Positions 38,992 to 50,312 are shown, numbered from the stretch's first letter. The stretch: 64,000 nucleotides of DNA from Rossellomorea vietnamensis (GCF_025398035.1 NZ_CP104558.1:4350001-4414000), one strand, 5' to 3'. Made by a program: numbers and translations. Notes: generated by a model from the letters alone, not told the origin.

Positions 38992-39456
38992 ATGGAATCA
39001 TTGATCTTATTTATTTTGATCGGGATCATCACATCCATATTCAATAAAATGAAACAGCCTCCATCCAATAAACCCGTGAGGCAGAAGCCGATTCAAACGG
39101 CCTCCCCCGCTTCTCCAGAACCTGTTGGAAGAGGCAGGGAAAGAGTTGAGCGGGAACGAACCGGATGGAGGGAACCAAGGTCATACAAAGAGCCTGTAAA
39201 AGAGGCCGTTTCCTCCATCCAAACCCGTTTGGAAGATAAGAAGAGGGAGACGGAATCTACTTATTCCAGCCTTCAGAAACAAGAAGAACGATATTCAAGG
39301 AAGCTTGAAGCCCAGCAGAACCGGGCAAAGAGGATTCGGGAGGATAGCCCGGGTCTCATCCTTGATTTCAAAAATGAAGATGATATCGTGAAAGGATTTA
39401 TTTTTTCAGAGGTGTTCGGCCCTCCGAAATCAAAAAAACGCCATCATCAAAAATAA
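38992..39456 (+). CDS. Small membrane-anchored protein of unknown function (at the yqfB position)
   Basis: A 154-residue protein with an N-terminal membrane span (LILFILIGIITSIF, residues 4-17), a Pro-rich basic linker and a long charged, Arg/Glu-rich region likely to be coiled coil (residues 75-120). The C-terminal segment is LILDFKNEDDIVKGFIFSEVFGPP. I do not recognise a characterised family. Its place between floA and yqfC is that of B. subtilis yqfB, and it may be co-transcribed with the flotillin operon. ATG at 38992 follows AAAGGAGGTATCTCC. Confidence 0.75.
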   Translation: MESLILFILIGIITSIFNKMKQPPSNKPVRQKPIQTASPASPEPVGRGRERVERERTGWREPRSYKEPVKEAVSSIQTRLEDKKRETESTYSSLQKQEERYSRKLEAQQNRAKRIREDSPGLILDFKNEDDIVKGFIFSEVFGPPKSKKRHHQK

Positions 39457-39513
39457 AAGTGATGAAACCCCTTTTCATTTCATAAATATGAGATGAAAGG
39501 GGGTTCTTTTTTT

Positions 39514-39798
39514 ATGGCAAAAAGCTTTTTACAACATATGCGTAAATGGATGACACAGAAAATGGATTTACCCGAAGATGTCATGATGGACCTTCCTCGC
39601 GTCACAATGATTGGACAAATTCATATCTATATAGAAAATCACCGGGGTCTGTTGACCTTCACAGATCGGGAGGTGCGGCTTCTGCTTAAACAGGGTCAAC
39701 TGTTAATAAAAGGGGAGCAATTTGTCATCAAGATGATCCTTCCGGAAGAAATTCTCCTTCAGGGGAAGATCGTAGAAGTGATCTATTTAGAACAATAG
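39514..39798 (+). CDS. yqfC: Sporulation protein YqfC
   Basis: A 94-residue YmxH/YabP-like sporulation protein. The conserved core is DLPRVTMIGQIHIYIENHRG, then FTDREVRLLLKQGQLLIKG and VIKMILPEEILLQGKI. In B. subtilis yqfC and yqfD form a sigma-E operon important for spore formation. I start at the ATG at 39514 (MAKSFLQHM) after AAAGGGGG. The in-frame ATG at 39493 has no site and precedes that Shine-Dalgarno sequence. Confidence 0.88.
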   Translation: MAKSFLQHMRKWMTQKMDLPEDVMMDLPRVTMIGQIHIYIENHRGLLTFTDREVRLLLKQGQLLIKGEQFVIKMILPEEILLQGKIVEVIYLEQ

Positions 39799-39809
39799 GA
39801 GGGACGGAT

Positions 39810-40997
39810 TTGAAGAATCAATGGTTCACCTTTCTGAGGGGAAAGGTATTTGTGAAAATGGAAGGCAGATTAGTTGAGCGGGTCATCAATCAATTGCTCC
39901 GCGCTGGTATCACAATCTGGAACGTGAAGAGAGCGGGAACGGAGACGATCACCTTTTACTTATCCTTAGAAGATGTACATAACTTCCGAAGAGCGGTACG
40001 GGCATCTGAGTGTAAAGTGACATTTCTAAGAGGGCAGGGGGTTCCCTTTCTATTCAAGAGATCACTGAAAAATTCGGGCTTCATGATTGGTGGACTGGCA
40101 TTCTTCGTCATCGTATTCCTTCTTTCCAATATGGTGTGGGGCATCGAAATCAAAGGTGCGTCACCTCAAACCGAGCACAGTATACGAAAGGAACTGGAGG
40201 CGATGGGTGTTTCCAAGGGGAAGATGCAGTTCTCCATACCCGATGTTGAGAACATCCAGCGTGAGTTATCCTACAGGATGAATAACATCACATGGGTGGG
40301 GGTGGAGTTACAGGGGACAACCTTTCACTTTCAAGTCGTGGAAAAGAATGCGCCTGTTCCATCTGAATCAACCGGCCTGCAGCATATTGTCGCCAAAAAG
40401 AAAGCCATCATCACCGACATGTTTGTAGAAGAAGGGGATCCCCAGGTGAACGTCAATGACTACGTCAATAAAGGGCAGCTCCTTGTATCGGGTCTGATCG
40501 GGAATGAAAAGGAGCCGAAGGGAGTCTCGGCGAAAGCGAAGATATTGGGGGAAACATGGTATAAGACATCGGTTGAACTCCCGTTGAAGTCACGATTTAT
40601 CGTGTTCAGCGGAAACGAGAAAAGAAAACATTATCTCGGCTTCGGTTCAATGAATATCCAAGTATGGGGATTCGGGAAAGCGGAATTCAAGGATGTCGTT
40701 GTGGAAGAAACGAAAAAGCCACTGCGTTTTTTGAAATGGGAACTTCCGGTTTATTATATTGATCGCAGCATGAAAGAGAAAGAGGACGTGGAGAGGACCT
40801 ATACGAAATCCGAGGCGATCAAGGCCGCGAAGAAGCTTGCCAAAAGTAATCTGGAATCCTCCCTCCCGGAAGATGCAGAAATAAGAGGGGAAAAAATTTT
40901 GCAAGAAAAGGTGGAGAATGGTAAAGTTAGGGTAACCATTCACTTCAAAGTAATAGAAAATATTGCAGAAGGACAACCACTTATTCAAGGAGACTAA
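39810..40997 (+). CDS. yqfD: Sporulation protein YqfD (stage IV-type)
   Basis: A 395-residue membrane protein with one N-terminal transmembrane segment (GFMIGGLAFFVIVFLLSNMVWG, about residues 90-111) and a large domain predicted outside the cytoplasm. It is a YqfD family member. It is paired with yqfC after 11 bases; the pair is mother-cell expressed in B. subtilis. TTG at 39810 follows GGAGGGACGGA. The molecular role is unknown; the topology suggests work at the outer forespore membrane. Confidence 0.9.
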   Translation: MKNQWFTFLRGKVFVKMEGRLVERVINQLLRAGITIWNVKRAGTETITFYLSLEDVHNFRRAVRASECKVTFLRGQGVPFLFKRSLKNSGFMIGGLAFFVIVFLLSNMVWGIEIKGASPQTEHSIRKELEAMGVSKGKMQFSIPDVENIQRELSYRMNNITWVGVELQGTTFHFQVVEKNAPVPSESTGLQHIVAKKKAIITDMFVEEGDPQVNVNDYVNKGQLLVSGLIGNEKEPKGVSAKAKILGETWYKTSVELPLKSRFIVFSGNEKRKHYLGFGSMNIQVWGFGKAEFKDVVVEETKKPLRFLKWELPVYYIDRSMKEKEDVERTYTKSEAIKAAKKLAKSNLESSLPEDAEIRGEKILQEKVENGKVRVTIHFKVIENIAEGQPLIQGD

Positions 40998-41000
40998 CGA

Positions 41001-41960
41001 ATGTCAGATGAAATCTTAATGAAATTACAACTTGAAAACCCTAATGAAGCCATCGCTTTGTTCGGTGTTTCAGATTCTCACCTTAAATTAATAGAACAGG
41101 AATTACACGTTTCGATCGTAACAAGAGGCGAAGAGTTGCTGGTTTCAGGTAAAGAAGAAGATGTAAGTCTCGCCGTTGATATTTCTGATCGACTGGTGGC
41201 CGTGATCCGTAAAGGGATCAATATCGGCCAGCGTGATGTCCATTATGCCATAGAAATGGGCAGACAAGGGACGCTTGAATATTTTACAGAGTTGTACAAT
41301 GAAGAGATTACTAAGAACGCCAAAGGTAAATCGATCCGGGTGAAGACCTTGGGGCAGCGCCAATACATCCAATCCATCAAGAAGCATGATATGGTGTTCG
41401 GGATCGGGCCTGCCGGGACGGGGAAGACCTATTTAGCCGTTGTCATGGCTGTACATGCCTTAAAGAACGGGCAGGTCAAGAAGATCATCCTGACGAGGCC
41501 TGCCGTGGAAGCGGGTGAAAGCCTTGGGTTCCTTCCGGGTGACTTGAAGGAGAAGGTGGATCCTTATCTCCGTCCCCTGTATGATGCCCTGCATGATGTA
41601 CTGGGAGCAGAGCATACCGCCCGCCTGATCGAGAGGGGGACCATCGAAATCGCTCCCCTTGCATATATGAGGGGACGTACACTGGATGACGCGTTCGTGA
41701 TCCTTGATGAGGCCCAGAATACTACGAAGGCACAAATGAAAATGTTCCTGACAAGGCTTGGTTTTGATTCCAAGATGATCATCACGGGAGACCGTTCCCA
41801 GGTGGATCTGCCCAGGGGCAGCGAGTCAGGATTGATTTCTTCTGAACGGATTTTAAAAGATGTTAAAGGAGTGTCGTTCATTTATCTCGATCAAGCCGAT
41901 GTAGTCCGTCATCCGTTGGTCGCGAAAATTATCGATGCCTATGAAACAACCGAAAAATAG
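41001..41960 (+). CDS. phoH: PhoH family protein (PhoH-like ATPase)
   Basis: A 319-residue cytosolic P-loop ATPase with Walker A in FGIGPAGTGKTYLAVV, Walker B in AFVILDEAQN and TGDRSQVDLPRG. The N-terminal KH-like region (residues 1-90) supports an RNA-related role. The exact substrate is unknown, though linkage to ybeY in many bacteria suggests rRNA metabolism. The start at 41001, four bases after yqfD, follows CAAGGAGACTAACGA. It is followed by a terminator. Confidence 0.93.
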   Translation: MSDEILMKLQLENPNEAIALFGVSDSHLKLIEQELHVSIVTRGEELLVSGKEEDVSLAVDISDRLVAVIRKGINIGQRDVHYAIEMGRQGTLEYFTELYNEEITKNAKGKSIRVKTLGQRQYIQSIKKHDMVFGIGPAGTGKTYLAVVMAVHALKNGQVKKIILTRPAVEAGESLGFLPGDLKEKVDPYLRPLYDALHDVLGAEHTARLIERGTIEIAPLAYMRGRTLDDAFVILDEAQNTTKAQMKMFLTRLGFDSKMIITGDRSQVDLPRGSESGLISSERILKDVKGVSFIYLDQADVVRHPLVAKIIDAYETTEK

Positions 41961-41968
41961 ACAAAGAG

Positions 41969-42035
41969 AGATTGATCCAGTTGATCCATGCCGCTATCAT
42001 AAGATCCGGCATGGACGTGGATCAATCTTTTTTTG
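41969..42035 (+). terminator. Terminator of phoH
   Basis: Long stem AGATTGATCCA ... TCCATGCCG pairing with CGGCATGGA ... TGGATCAATCT, then TTTTTTT. Confidence 0.92.
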
Positions 42036-42145
42036 TTGGGCTATACATAGATAAATAAGTCAAAAACTGTTATGATTTTACATAATTACTAAACGCCTTT
42101 ATATATGGCTATCCGAAATTGTTTATACATATCAGGGGGTTCTTT

Positions 42146-44311
42146 ATGCAAACTCACCCATTTCTACTCAAAATCAGGAGCTTTCTCAGCTACCGATTAT
42201 TTACCAATCTCTTATTTGTGCTGCTCGGCATCATTGTTTTCGGTGTCCTGTATGGAAATGTGAAACCGAAAACGCTGGATATAAATTTATATGAAGATGC
42301 CCCCACCACGATAAGGGCACCCAAGAAATTCGTCGATAAGGAGGCCACTGCCAAGAAGAAGGAAGAAGCAAAGGCAGAAGTGGCGAGTGTATATACTCCG
42401 AAAGAAGGGGCGATCGATAACTCTACTTCATTGATCCACTCTCTGTTGGAAAGTGTAAATGAAGTGAAGGATGAGTCGAAACAGCAGGCGGGGGATGAGG
42501 AAAATCTAAAACCGCCTACAAGCACGGATACAACTGAACAGCTGAAGCTCCTGAAAGCCAAATTGCCGAAGGATAAAAATAATAATGTCACCAATAGTTT
42601 GAGTGATGATGTGTTAAAAACCCTCCTGGAGGCGTCAGAAGATGACCTGTCCCGTGTAGAGACCATCGTTACCACACAAATGAAAATCATCATGGAAAAC
42701 GGCGTGAAAGAGGAAGAATTAAATGAAGCGAAATTGAATCTGGAACAACGGATCACAAACTATTCATTTAAAGGTGATTTATCCACCGCTGCCGTCAAGC
42801 TGGGGAAAGTCGCCATTGAGCCGACGCTTTATTACGATGCTGAAAAAACCGATGAGTTAAAGAAGCTCGCCGAGGCAAACGTGGAAAAGGTTGAAATCAT
42901 CGAAGGCGGGGTCATCGTAGAGGACGGGGACCTGATCACACCTAAAACATACAGCATACTGAAATCCCTGGGGATGGTGGAGGATACATTCTCCTTCAAA
43001 CCGTATGTCGGACTGGCACTCTTTGTCCTTGTGGTGATAGGTTCACTATATTATTTCTTCTACACACTTGAAGTCACCGAGGAAAGAAAGCAAAATTACT
43101 TGATCCTCACAAGCATCGTATTTGTCATATCACTCCTGATCATGAAGATCGTAGGACTGATCGAGCAGCTGGAAATCAATGATATTGCCTTCATATTGCC
43201 GGCAGCGTTCACAGGTATGATATTGAGGATCCTACTTAATGAACGGATCGCCATGATGATGGTATTCATCCTATCTGCCTGCTCGAGTATCGTATTCCAC
43301 CAGCAATTCAACGGTTCAATCGATATCGAAATTGCGATTTATACGTTATTCAGCGGTGTATCAGGTATCCTTTTCCTTGTCAGCCGAAATCAGCGTTCGA
43401 ATATTTTAAGGGCCGGGATTTACGTAGCCCTTGTCAATATCCTGATCCTGGGATTTTTAATCCTATTAAGCGGTACTTCCTATTCGAATAGTGAATATGT
43501 GTATTATATTGTATTTGCCCTGGTATCGGGGATCATGTCTTCCATCCTCACGATCGGTTTCCTCCCGTTTTTTGAAGCGGGATTCGGGATTCTTTCATCC
43601 ATGAGACTGGTCGAGCTCTCTAGCCCTACACAGCCGTTATTGAAGAAGCTGTTGACCGATGCGCCCGGCACCTATCATCACAGTGTCATGGTGGCGAACC
43701 TTGCGGAAGCCGCGTGTGAAGCCATCGGGGCTAACGGGTTACTCGCCAGGGTCGGATGCTACTATCATGATGTAGGAAAGTCCAAACGTCCGCATTTCTT
43801 CATTGAAAATCAGCTGAATATGGGGAATCCCCATGACAGGGTCTCGCCTGAAACAAGCAGGGATGTTATTATTAGTCATGCTTCAGATGGAGCGCAGATG
43901 CTCCGGAAACATAAATTGCCAAAGGAAATCATCGACATCGCCGAGCAGCATCACGGAACGACGCTGTTGAAATTTTTCTATTATAAGGCAAAAGAACAAG
44001 GGAAAGATGTTAAGGAAGAAGAATACCGTTATCCAGGTCCTAAACCTCAGACGAGGGAAGCGGCTGTCATAAGCATCGCGGATAGTGTAGAAGCGGCTGT
44101 CAGGTCGAAGAAATCACCCACCCAGGCAGAAATTCAAAAGCTTGTCCATTCGATCGTACAAGACCGCCTGCAGGACGGACAGTTTAATGAATGTGATATT
44201 TCATTAAAACAATTAGAGACGGTGAAGAGGTCTCTATGTGAAACATTGAATGGTATATTCCATCCGAGGATCGAGTACCCTGAACTTCAAGCAAAAGGAG
44301 AAGAGGCATGA
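42146..44311 (+). CDS. pgpH: Cyclic-di-AMP phosphodiesterase PgpH (7TM-HD protein)
   Basis: Degrades c-di-AMP, which controls potassium and osmolyte balance. The 721-residue product has a first membrane span ([20 protein letters not shown]), a large 7TMR-HDED extracellular domain to about residue 280, and a seven-span region from about 285 to 480. The cytosolic HD domain has [26 protein letters not shown] and EQHHGTTLL. The ATG at 42146 follows CAGGGGGTTCTTT. The nine upstream codons contain that site. It overlaps ybeY by four bases (ATGA). Confidence 0.94.
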   Translation: MQTHPFLLKIRSFLSYRLFTNLLFVLLGIIVFGVLYGNVKPKTLDINLYEDAPTTIRAPKKFVDKEATAKKKEEAKAEVASVYTPKEGAIDNSTSLIHSLLESVNEVKDESKQQAGDEENLKPPTSTDTTEQLKLLKAKLPKDKNNNVTNSLSDDVLKTLLEASEDDLSRVETIVTTQMKIIMENGVKEEELNEAKLNLEQRITNYSFKGDLSTAAVKLGKVAIEPTLYYDAEKTDELKKLAEANVEKVEIIEGGVIVEDGDLITPKTYSILKSLGMVEDTFSFKPYVGLALFVLVVIGSLYYFFYTLEVTEERKQNYLILTSIVFVISLLIMKIVGLIEQLEINDIAFILPAAFTGMILRILLNERIAMMMVFILSACSSIVFHQQFNGSIDIEIAIYTLFSGVSGILFLVSRNQRSNILRAGIYVALVNILILGFLILLSGTSYSNSEYVYYIVFALVSGIMSSILTIGFLPFFEAGFGILSSMRLVELSSPTQPLLKKLLTDAPGTYHHSVMVANLAEAACEAIGANGLLARVGCYYHDVGKSKRPHFFIENQLNMGNPHDRVSPETSRDVIISHASDGAQMLRKHKLPKEIIDIAEQHHGTTLLKFFYYKAKEQGKDVKEEEYRYPGPKPQTREAAVISIADSVEAAVRSKKSPTQAEIQKLVHSIVQDRLQDGQFNECDISLKQLETVKRSLCETLNGIFHPRIEYPELQAKGEEA

Positions 44312-44781
44312 CTTTATTAATCGACTTTATTGACGAAACAGAAACTGTATCCGATGAACAGACAGAGCTGGTCCAGAATATCCTGAACTTCGCTGCTGAT
44401 CAGGAAGGGATCGAGGATGAAAGCGAAGTGTCCGTGACCTTTGTAACCAACGAACGTATTCAGGAAATCAACCGGGAATATCGGGCTAAGGATCAGCCCA
44501 CGGATGTCATTTCATTTGCCCTCGAAGAACTTGGGGAAGATGAAGTGGAAATCATAGGGGCAGAGATTCCCCGCGTTCTTGGGGATATCATCATTTCCAT
44601 TGACCGCACTAAAGAACAGGCGGAAGAATACAACCATTCCGTCTCCCGTGAACTTGGTTTTCTGGCCCTTCATGGCTTCCTTCATTTATTAGGATATGAT
44701 CATATGGAAGAGGAAGAGGAAAAGAAGATGTTCAAGAGACAAAAGGACATTTTAGATGAATATGGACTCAAAAGAGACTAA
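44308..44781 (+). CDS. ybeY: Endoribonuclease YbeY (16S rRNA maturation)
   Basis: Zinc-dependent RNase involved in 16S rRNA 3' processing and ribosome quality control. The 157-residue product has the metal-binding motif [11 protein letters not shown] at about residues 123-133 and the family pattern [19 protein letters not shown]. The ATG at 44308 overlaps the pgpH stop. The end overlaps dgkA by 26 bases, so the three genes are tightly coupled. Confidence 0.95.
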   Translation: MTLLIDFIDETETVSDEQTELVQNILNFAADQEGIEDESEVSVTFVTNERIQEINREYRAKDQPTDVISFALEELGEDEVEIIGAEIPRVLGDIIISIDRTKEQAEEYNHSVSRELGFLALHGFLHLLGYDHMEEEEEKKMFKRQKDILDEYGLKRD

Positions 44782-45148
44782 ATTCGGCTTATTCCGGTTC
44801 CTGAAATCCTTTGGATATGCAGCGGAAGGAATGAAGTCTGTCTGGGCAACGGAACAGAACTTCAGAATTCATTCATTCGCAGGGATTGTCGTTTTCCTCC
44901 TTGCCTACATGCTCTCTGTATCCGCCATGGAATGGATCATACTGATCATCCTTGTCTTTTCCGTCCTTGCCCTTGAAACGATGAATACAGCCATTGAAAA
45001 GGCAGTCGATCTTACCACGGAAGGGTATCATCCTCTTGCGAAGGCTGCGAAGGATCTGGCTTCGGCTTCGGTCCTTCTCTTCGCAATCTGTACAGCGATC
45101 GTAGGAACCATCATCTTTCTTCCAAAGCTATTGGAGCTGATCCCCTAA
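44756..45148 (+). CDS. dgkA: Diacylglycerol/undecaprenol kinase
   Basis: A 130-residue integral membrane kinase with three spans. In Gram-positive species it phosphorylates undecaprenol for cell-wall lipid recycling. The catalytic motif is [13 protein letters not shown], with RIHSFAGI and [11 protein letters not shown] also conserved. ATG at 44756 (then a second ATG at 44762) lies inside the ybeY end, after AAAAGGAC. B. subtilis has dgkA (undecaprenol kinase) at this place. Confidence 0.92.
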   Translation: MNMDSKETKFGLFRFLKSFGYAAEGMKSVWATEQNFRIHSFAGIVVFLLAYMLSVSAMEWIILIILVFSVLALETMNTAIEKAVDLTTEGYHPLAKAAKDLASASVLLFAICTAIVGTIIFLPKLLELIP

Positions 45149-45180
45149 AACGGAAAAAAGGCAGTGTAATACCGTAAGAT

Positions 45181-45228
45181 AAAGGCTGCAGGGAAGAAAT
45201 TGAGCGATTTCTTCCCTGCAGTCTTTAA
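45181..45228 (+). terminator. Terminator between dgkA and cdd
   Basis: AAAGGCTGCAGGGAAGAAAT / ATTTCTTCCCTGCAGTCTTT long stem with a short loop and TAATTC tail. The T run is short. Confidence 0.7.
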
Positions 45229-45361
45229 TTCATTTGAAAACGTTCTTATACTTGTATAGAATAAGTGGAGCAAAGGACAAAATTGATAAATAGTTTGAAT
45301 TATCTAACTATTTTATTACAAAATGATAACAGCCCATTTTCTTTTATGAAAATTGTAGTAA

Positions 45362-46709
<1,348 letters not shown>

Positions 46710-46815
46710 TAATTAACAATATTTAGGCCACATGTTTTAGAGAGAAAATGCTCATTCTAATCACAAGAAAGCTTATGAAGTCTTGCTAGTTTAAATCCAG
46801 AAAGGTGGGTTTTTT

Positions 46816-46959
46816 ATGTTAGACTTAACATGGAAATTTTTTTCGCAGACAGGAAGTATTGACACCTATCTCCTTTTTAAGGAGCTTGAGAAGGAGACAT
46901 TTGAGGATCCTTACAGCTTTGAAGAAGAAACAGCGGAAGTAGATTTTCCTTTAACGTGA
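46816..46959 (+). CDS. yqzL: YqzL family small protein
   Basis: A 47-residue acidic protein starting MLDLTWKFFSQTGSIDTYLLFKE, the pattern of Bacillus YqzL, which always lies between era and recO. The function is unknown. ATG at 46816 follows AAAGGTGGGTTTTTT. It is followed by recO after 45 bases. Confidence 0.85.
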   Translation: MLDLTWKFFSQTGSIDTYLLFKELEKETFEDPYSFEEETAEVDFPLT

Positions 46960-47004
46960 TAAGTATGTCATCACCCGGGAAGATAGAGATCGGGAGGTGG
47001 CTAA

Positions 47005-47757
47005 ATGCTGCAGAAGTGTGAAGGAATTGTCATTCGAACCAATCATTACGGTGAGTCGAACAAGATTGTTACCATATATACACGGGAATTCGGAAAGATT
47101 GGATTGATGGCTAGAGGGGCAAAGAAACCTAATAGCCGTCTATCCGCCATTTCACAATTGTTTACATATGGTTATTTCCTTTTTATCAAAGGAAGCGGGC
47201 TGGGTACCCTTCAACAGGGGGAGATGGCAGAGTCCCTGAGGCATGTGAGGGAGGATCTGTTTAAGACGGCGTACGCCACGTACATCGTGGACCTCCTTGA
47301 TAAAGCGACGGAGGATCGAAAGCCGAACCCTTTCCTGTTTGAATTGCTGTACAAGACTCTTCACTATTTGAATGAAGACCATGACCCGGAGATCCTGATG
47401 CATATTTTTGAAATGAAGATGCTCCCTGTAATGGGGTTGTATCCTCACCTGAATGGATGTGCAGTATGTGGGGAGACCGATGGTGAATTCGCTTTTTCCT
47501 TTAAAGAAAATGGATTTATCTGTCATCGCTGTTTGAGTGAAGATCCACATCATTTACCGATCTCACAAAGCACTGTGAAGCTTCTCAGGGTATTTTACTA
47601 TTTCGATCTCAATCGATTGGGAAATATATCGGTGAAAGATGAAACGAAACGTCAATTGAAGCGGGTAATCAGGACTTATTACGATGAAAACTCAGGTCTG
47701 ACATTAAAATCCAGGAGGTTTCTGGACCAAATGGATAACCTTAAGGACTTATTCTAG
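47005..47757 (+). CDS. recO: DNA repair protein RecO
   Basis: Recombination mediator that loads RecA with RecR and anneals single strands. The 250-residue product has an N-terminal OB fold ([34 protein letters not shown]), a helical middle and a zinc-binding region with CAVCGE and CHRC cysteines. ATG at 47005 follows GGGAGGTGGCTAA. It ends at a terminator shared with the converging glycyl-tRNA synthetase. Confidence 0.95.
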   Translation: MLQKCEGIVIRTNHYGESNKIVTIYTREFGKIGLMARGAKKPNSRLSAISQLFTYGYFLFIKGSGLGTLQQGEMAESLRHVREDLFKTAYATYIVDLLDKATEDRKPNPFLFELLYKTLHYLNEDHDPEILMHIFEMKMLPVMGLYPHLNGCAVCGETDGEFAFSFKENGFICHRCLSEDPHHLPISQSTVKLLRVFYYFDLNRLGNISVKDETKRQLKRVIRTYYDENSGLTLKSRRFLDQMDNLKDLF

Positions 47758-47783
47758 TTACATAGATGCTGCTTGTGATATAG

Positions 47784-47823
47784 AAAGGCCCATTCACTTT
47801 TGTGAATGGGCCTGATTTTTTTA
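47784..47823. terminator. Bidirectional terminator between recO and the glycyl-tRNA synthetase
   Basis: AAGGCCCATTCAC / GTGAATGGGCCT stem with a four-base loop and TTTTTT on the plus side. It lies in the convergent gap. Confidence 0.85.
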
Positions 47824-47832
47824 TTGTAATAT

Positions 47833-49206
47833 TTAAAATTTGATTTTCTCCTGAAGGAAGCCTTTTACTTCACTGATCGGCATTCTTACTTGATCCATTG
47901 TGTCGCGGTCACGGACGGTTACTTGACCGTCTTCTACGGAGTCAAAGTCAAATGTGATGCAGTATGGTGTCCCGATTTCGTCCTGGCGGCGGTAACGTTT
48001 CCCGATGGATGCCGTTTCGTCGAAGTCGATCATAAGATCTTGGGACAGCTCTTCATATACTTTGAATGCATCGTCAGAGAGCTTTTTCGAAAGGGGCAGG
48101 ACAGCCGCTTTGAACGGTGCCAGTGCCGGGTGAAAACGTAATACGGTACGTGAATCGTTTTCGAGTTCTTCTTCTTCGAACGCATCGCATAGGAATGCAA
48201 GGGTTACCCGGTCAGCCCCAAGGGAAGGCTCGATGCAGTATGGTACATATTTTTCATTCGTTTGTGGATCCATGTAGTGGAAGTCCTCATTTGAATGTTC
48301 CATATGACGCTTCAGGTCGAAGTCTGTACGATCTGCCACACCCCAAAGTTCACCCCAGCCAAACGGGAATTTGTATTCTATATCCGTTGTTGCATTGCTG
48401 TAATGGGATAATTCATCCTGATCATGATCACGCAGTCTCATATTGTCTTCGCTCATTCCAAGATTTAGTAACCAGTTTTTACAGAATTCACGCCAGTACG
48501 AGAACCACTCAAGGTCTTCACCAGGTTTGCAGAAGAATTCCAGTTCCATCTGTTCGAATTCACGGGTTCTGAATGTGAAGTTACCAGGAGTGATTTCATT
48601 TCGGAAACTTTTACCTACTTGTGCAATACCAAAAGGCATCTTCTTACGCATGGATCGTTGAACGTTCTTGAAGTTTACAAAGATCCCCTGTGCTGTTTCA
48701 GGACGTAAATAAATTTCATTTGTAGAAGATTCCGTTACTCCCTGGTGGGTTTTGAACATAAGATCAAATTGGCGGATATCCGTGAAATCGTGGCTTCCGC
48801 AATCTGGGCACGGAATATCATGCTCTTTGATGATTTCTTCCATTTTCTCGAATGAAAGACCATCGACGATCATCTCGATGCCTTTTGCTTCCAGGGCGTT
48901 TTCGATGATTTTGTCTGCCCGGTGACGTGTCTTACATTGCTTACAGTCAATCATCGGGTCATTGAAGTTTCCAACGTGACCGGAAGCTACCCATGTCTGC
49001 GGATTCATCAGGATACTTGCATCAAGGCCCACATTATAAGGGGACTCCTGTACGAATTTTTTCCACCAGGCTTTTTTAATATTGTTTTTCAGCTCTACAC
49101 CAAGCGGACCGTAATCCCATGTGTTGGCAAGTCCTCCGTAAATTTCAGAACCGGGGAAGACAAACCCCCTGTGCTTTGCTAAGTTGACTACTTGTTCCAT
49201 TGACAT
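47833..49206 (-). CDS. glyS: Glycyl-tRNA synthetase, single-chain dimeric type
   Basis: Charges tRNA-Gly. The 457-residue class II enzyme is of the alpha-2 type found in archaea, eukaryotes and some Firmicutes (including the B. cereus group). It is not the GlyQ/GlyS alpha-2-beta-2 type of B. subtilis. Motif marks are [34 protein letters not shown] (motif 2 region), [19 protein letters not shown] and the motif 3 stretch EPSLGADRV. An HGTP anticodon-binding domain is at the C-terminus. Zinc-type pairs CKQC and CPDC are present. The ATG at 49206 follows AAAAGGAGTGACTTAT. A T-box leader lies directly upstream. Confidence 0.95.
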   Translation of the reverse strand: MSMEQVVNLAKHRGFVFPGSEIYGGLANTWDYGPLGVELKNNIKKAWWKKFVQESPYNVGLDASILMNPQTWVASGHVGNFNDPMIDCKQCKTRHRADKIIENALEAKGIEMIVDGLSFEKMEEIIKEHDIPCPDCGSHDFTDIRQFDLMFKTHQGVTESSTNEIYLRPETAQGIFVNFKNVQRSMRKKMPFGIAQVGKSFRNEITPGNFTFRTREFEQMELEFFCKPGEDLEWFSYWREFCKNWLLNLGMSEDNMRLRDHDQDELSHYSNATTDIEYKFPFGWGELWGVADRTDFDLKRHMEHSNEDFHYMDPQTNEKYVPYCIEPSLGADRVTLAFLCDAFEEEELENDSRTVLRFHPALAPFKAAVLPLSKKLSDDAFKVYEELSQDLMIDFDETASIGKRYRRQDEIGTPYCITFDFDSVEDGQVTVRDRDTMDQVRMPISEVKGFLQEKIKF

Positions 49207-49239
49207 ATAAGTCACTCCTTTTCATCATTTATGTAAATA

Positions 49240-49446
49240 AAAAAGCTCGTCCTTAGGCGCTTGAGGCCTAGGGACGAGCTTGTTACTCGCGGTTCCACCC
49301 TAGTTGATATACGTAAAGGTATACCCACTTTTAAACGGTAAATAGCTCCGGATTGCCGTCTCCATGCCATCTGGGCTTTCACTGTCCCCAGTCGCTTATC
49401 GGTTAGCAAGGATTATTGATCCATCATAGCCTTATTGGTTATAAGA
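49240..49446 (-). promoter_or_regulatory. T-box riboswitch (glycine type) controlling glyS
   Basis: On the minus strand the conserved T-box AGGGTGGAACCGCG (plus-strand 49288-49301) is followed by a perfect terminator hairpin AAGCTCGTCC ... GGACGAGCTT and TTTTTT (49238-49281). Upstream is a stem I distal region (GGGGACAGTGAAAGCCC) followed by GGC triplets that could be the glycine specifier. The bulge TGGA would pair with an acceptor end having discriminator U73, as in bacterial tRNA-Gly. Uncharged tRNA-Gly should favour read-through. Confidence 0.9.
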
Positions 49447-49453
49447 TGAAGAC

Positions 49454-49482
49454 ATTTTATCATGATAAAGAAATAAAAACAA
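49454..49482 (-). promoter_or_regulatory. Sigma-A promoter of the glyS T-box transcript
   Basis: On the minus strand TTGTTT, a 17-base spacer and TAAAAT, placed just before the T-box stem I. Confidence 0.6.
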
Positions 49483-49589
49483 CTAATGATTGAAAGAAGC
49501 GAAAAGATTTGATGTTTTGTTCAAAAGAAGATACTCTTTGTAAAGTGAAATTTAGCTATAGGTTGTCACAATTGGATGATAATATGCTC

Positions 49590-49617
49590 TTTTCATTTTG
49601 GTTAAATAGTATATAAT
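49590..49617 (+). promoter_or_regulatory. Candidate sigma-A promoter of ccpN
   Basis: TTTTCA, a 16-base spacer and a perfect TATAAT, about 50 bases before the ccpN ribosome binding site. Confidence 0.4.
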
Positions 49618-49669
49618 ATTTGATATAAAGTATAACATAAATCGTTTGACCGTTAGGTGGTGAGTAACA

Positions 49670-50296
49670 ATCGAACTCAATAAGCGTCAAGAACATATTC
49701 TGCAGATAGTGAAAGACAATGGACCTATCACTGGTGAACAGATCGCGGATCAATTAAATTTAACCAGGGCGACTCTAAGACCCGACCTTGCCATCCTGAC
49801 CATGGCAGGTTACTTGGATGCCCGTCCGAGGGTAGGGTATTTCTATACAGGGAAAACAGGGACACAGCTGCTGACGGAAAACCTGAACAAAATATTCGTC
49901 AAGGATTATCAATCAATTCCAGTTGTCGTGAATGAGAATGTTTCCGTGTATGATGCCATCGTAACGATGTTTCTGGAAGATGTGGGAACATTGTTTGTCG
50001 TGGACGCCAATACATACTTAGTGGGTGTCCTGTCCCGTAAAGATCTTTTAAGAGCGAGTATCGGAAAGCAGGAACTCAGTACGCTGCCGGTGAATATTAT
50101 TATGACAAGGATGCCCAATATCACGGTTTGTGAGAAGGATGACCAGCTTATCGGTGTGGCGAAGGACTTGATTCATAAGCAAATCGACTCTGTCCCCGTC
50201 ATCAAAAAGACCGAAAAGGGTGATTTAGAAGTCATAGGCAGGATTACGAAGACCAATATAACCAAAGCATTTGTTGCGTTGGCAGATGAATATTAG
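49670..50296 (+). CDS. ccpN: Transcriptional repressor CcpN (helix-turn-helix plus CBS domains), start codon ATC
   Basis: Repressor of gluconeogenic genes (gapB, pckA) in B. subtilis. The frame encodes IELNKRQEHILQIVKDNG, then the winged helix (PITGEQIADQLNLTRATLRP) and two CBS domains (from about residues 75 and 140). The conserved N-terminus begins at ATC (49670), nine bases after AGGTGG. No ATG, GTG or TTG is in frame until GTG at 49709, which would cut off the first helix. A GTG at 49660 would give the B. subtilis-like start (M-S-T-I-E-L) if one A in GTGAGTAACAATC were absent. So this is either a rare AUC start or a one-base insertion. It is followed by its partner yqfL. Confidence 0.85.
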   Translation: MELNKRQEHILQIVKDNGPITGEQIADQLNLTRATLRPDLAILTMAGYLDARPRVGYFYTGKTGTQLLTENLNKIFVKDYQSIPVVVNENVSVYDAIVTMFLEDVGTLFVVDANTYLVGVLSRKDLLRASIGKQELSTLPVNIIMTRMPNITVCEKDDQLIGVAKDLIHKQIDSVPVIKKTEKGDLEVIGRITKTNITKAFVALADEY

Positions 50297-50312
50297 AAGG
50301 TGGTGAACGATC

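Noticed and set aside
49212-49409. Minus-strand 65-codon frame upstream of glyS
   Set aside because: It coincides with the T-box leader and its terminator hairpin. The RNA structure explains the sequence.
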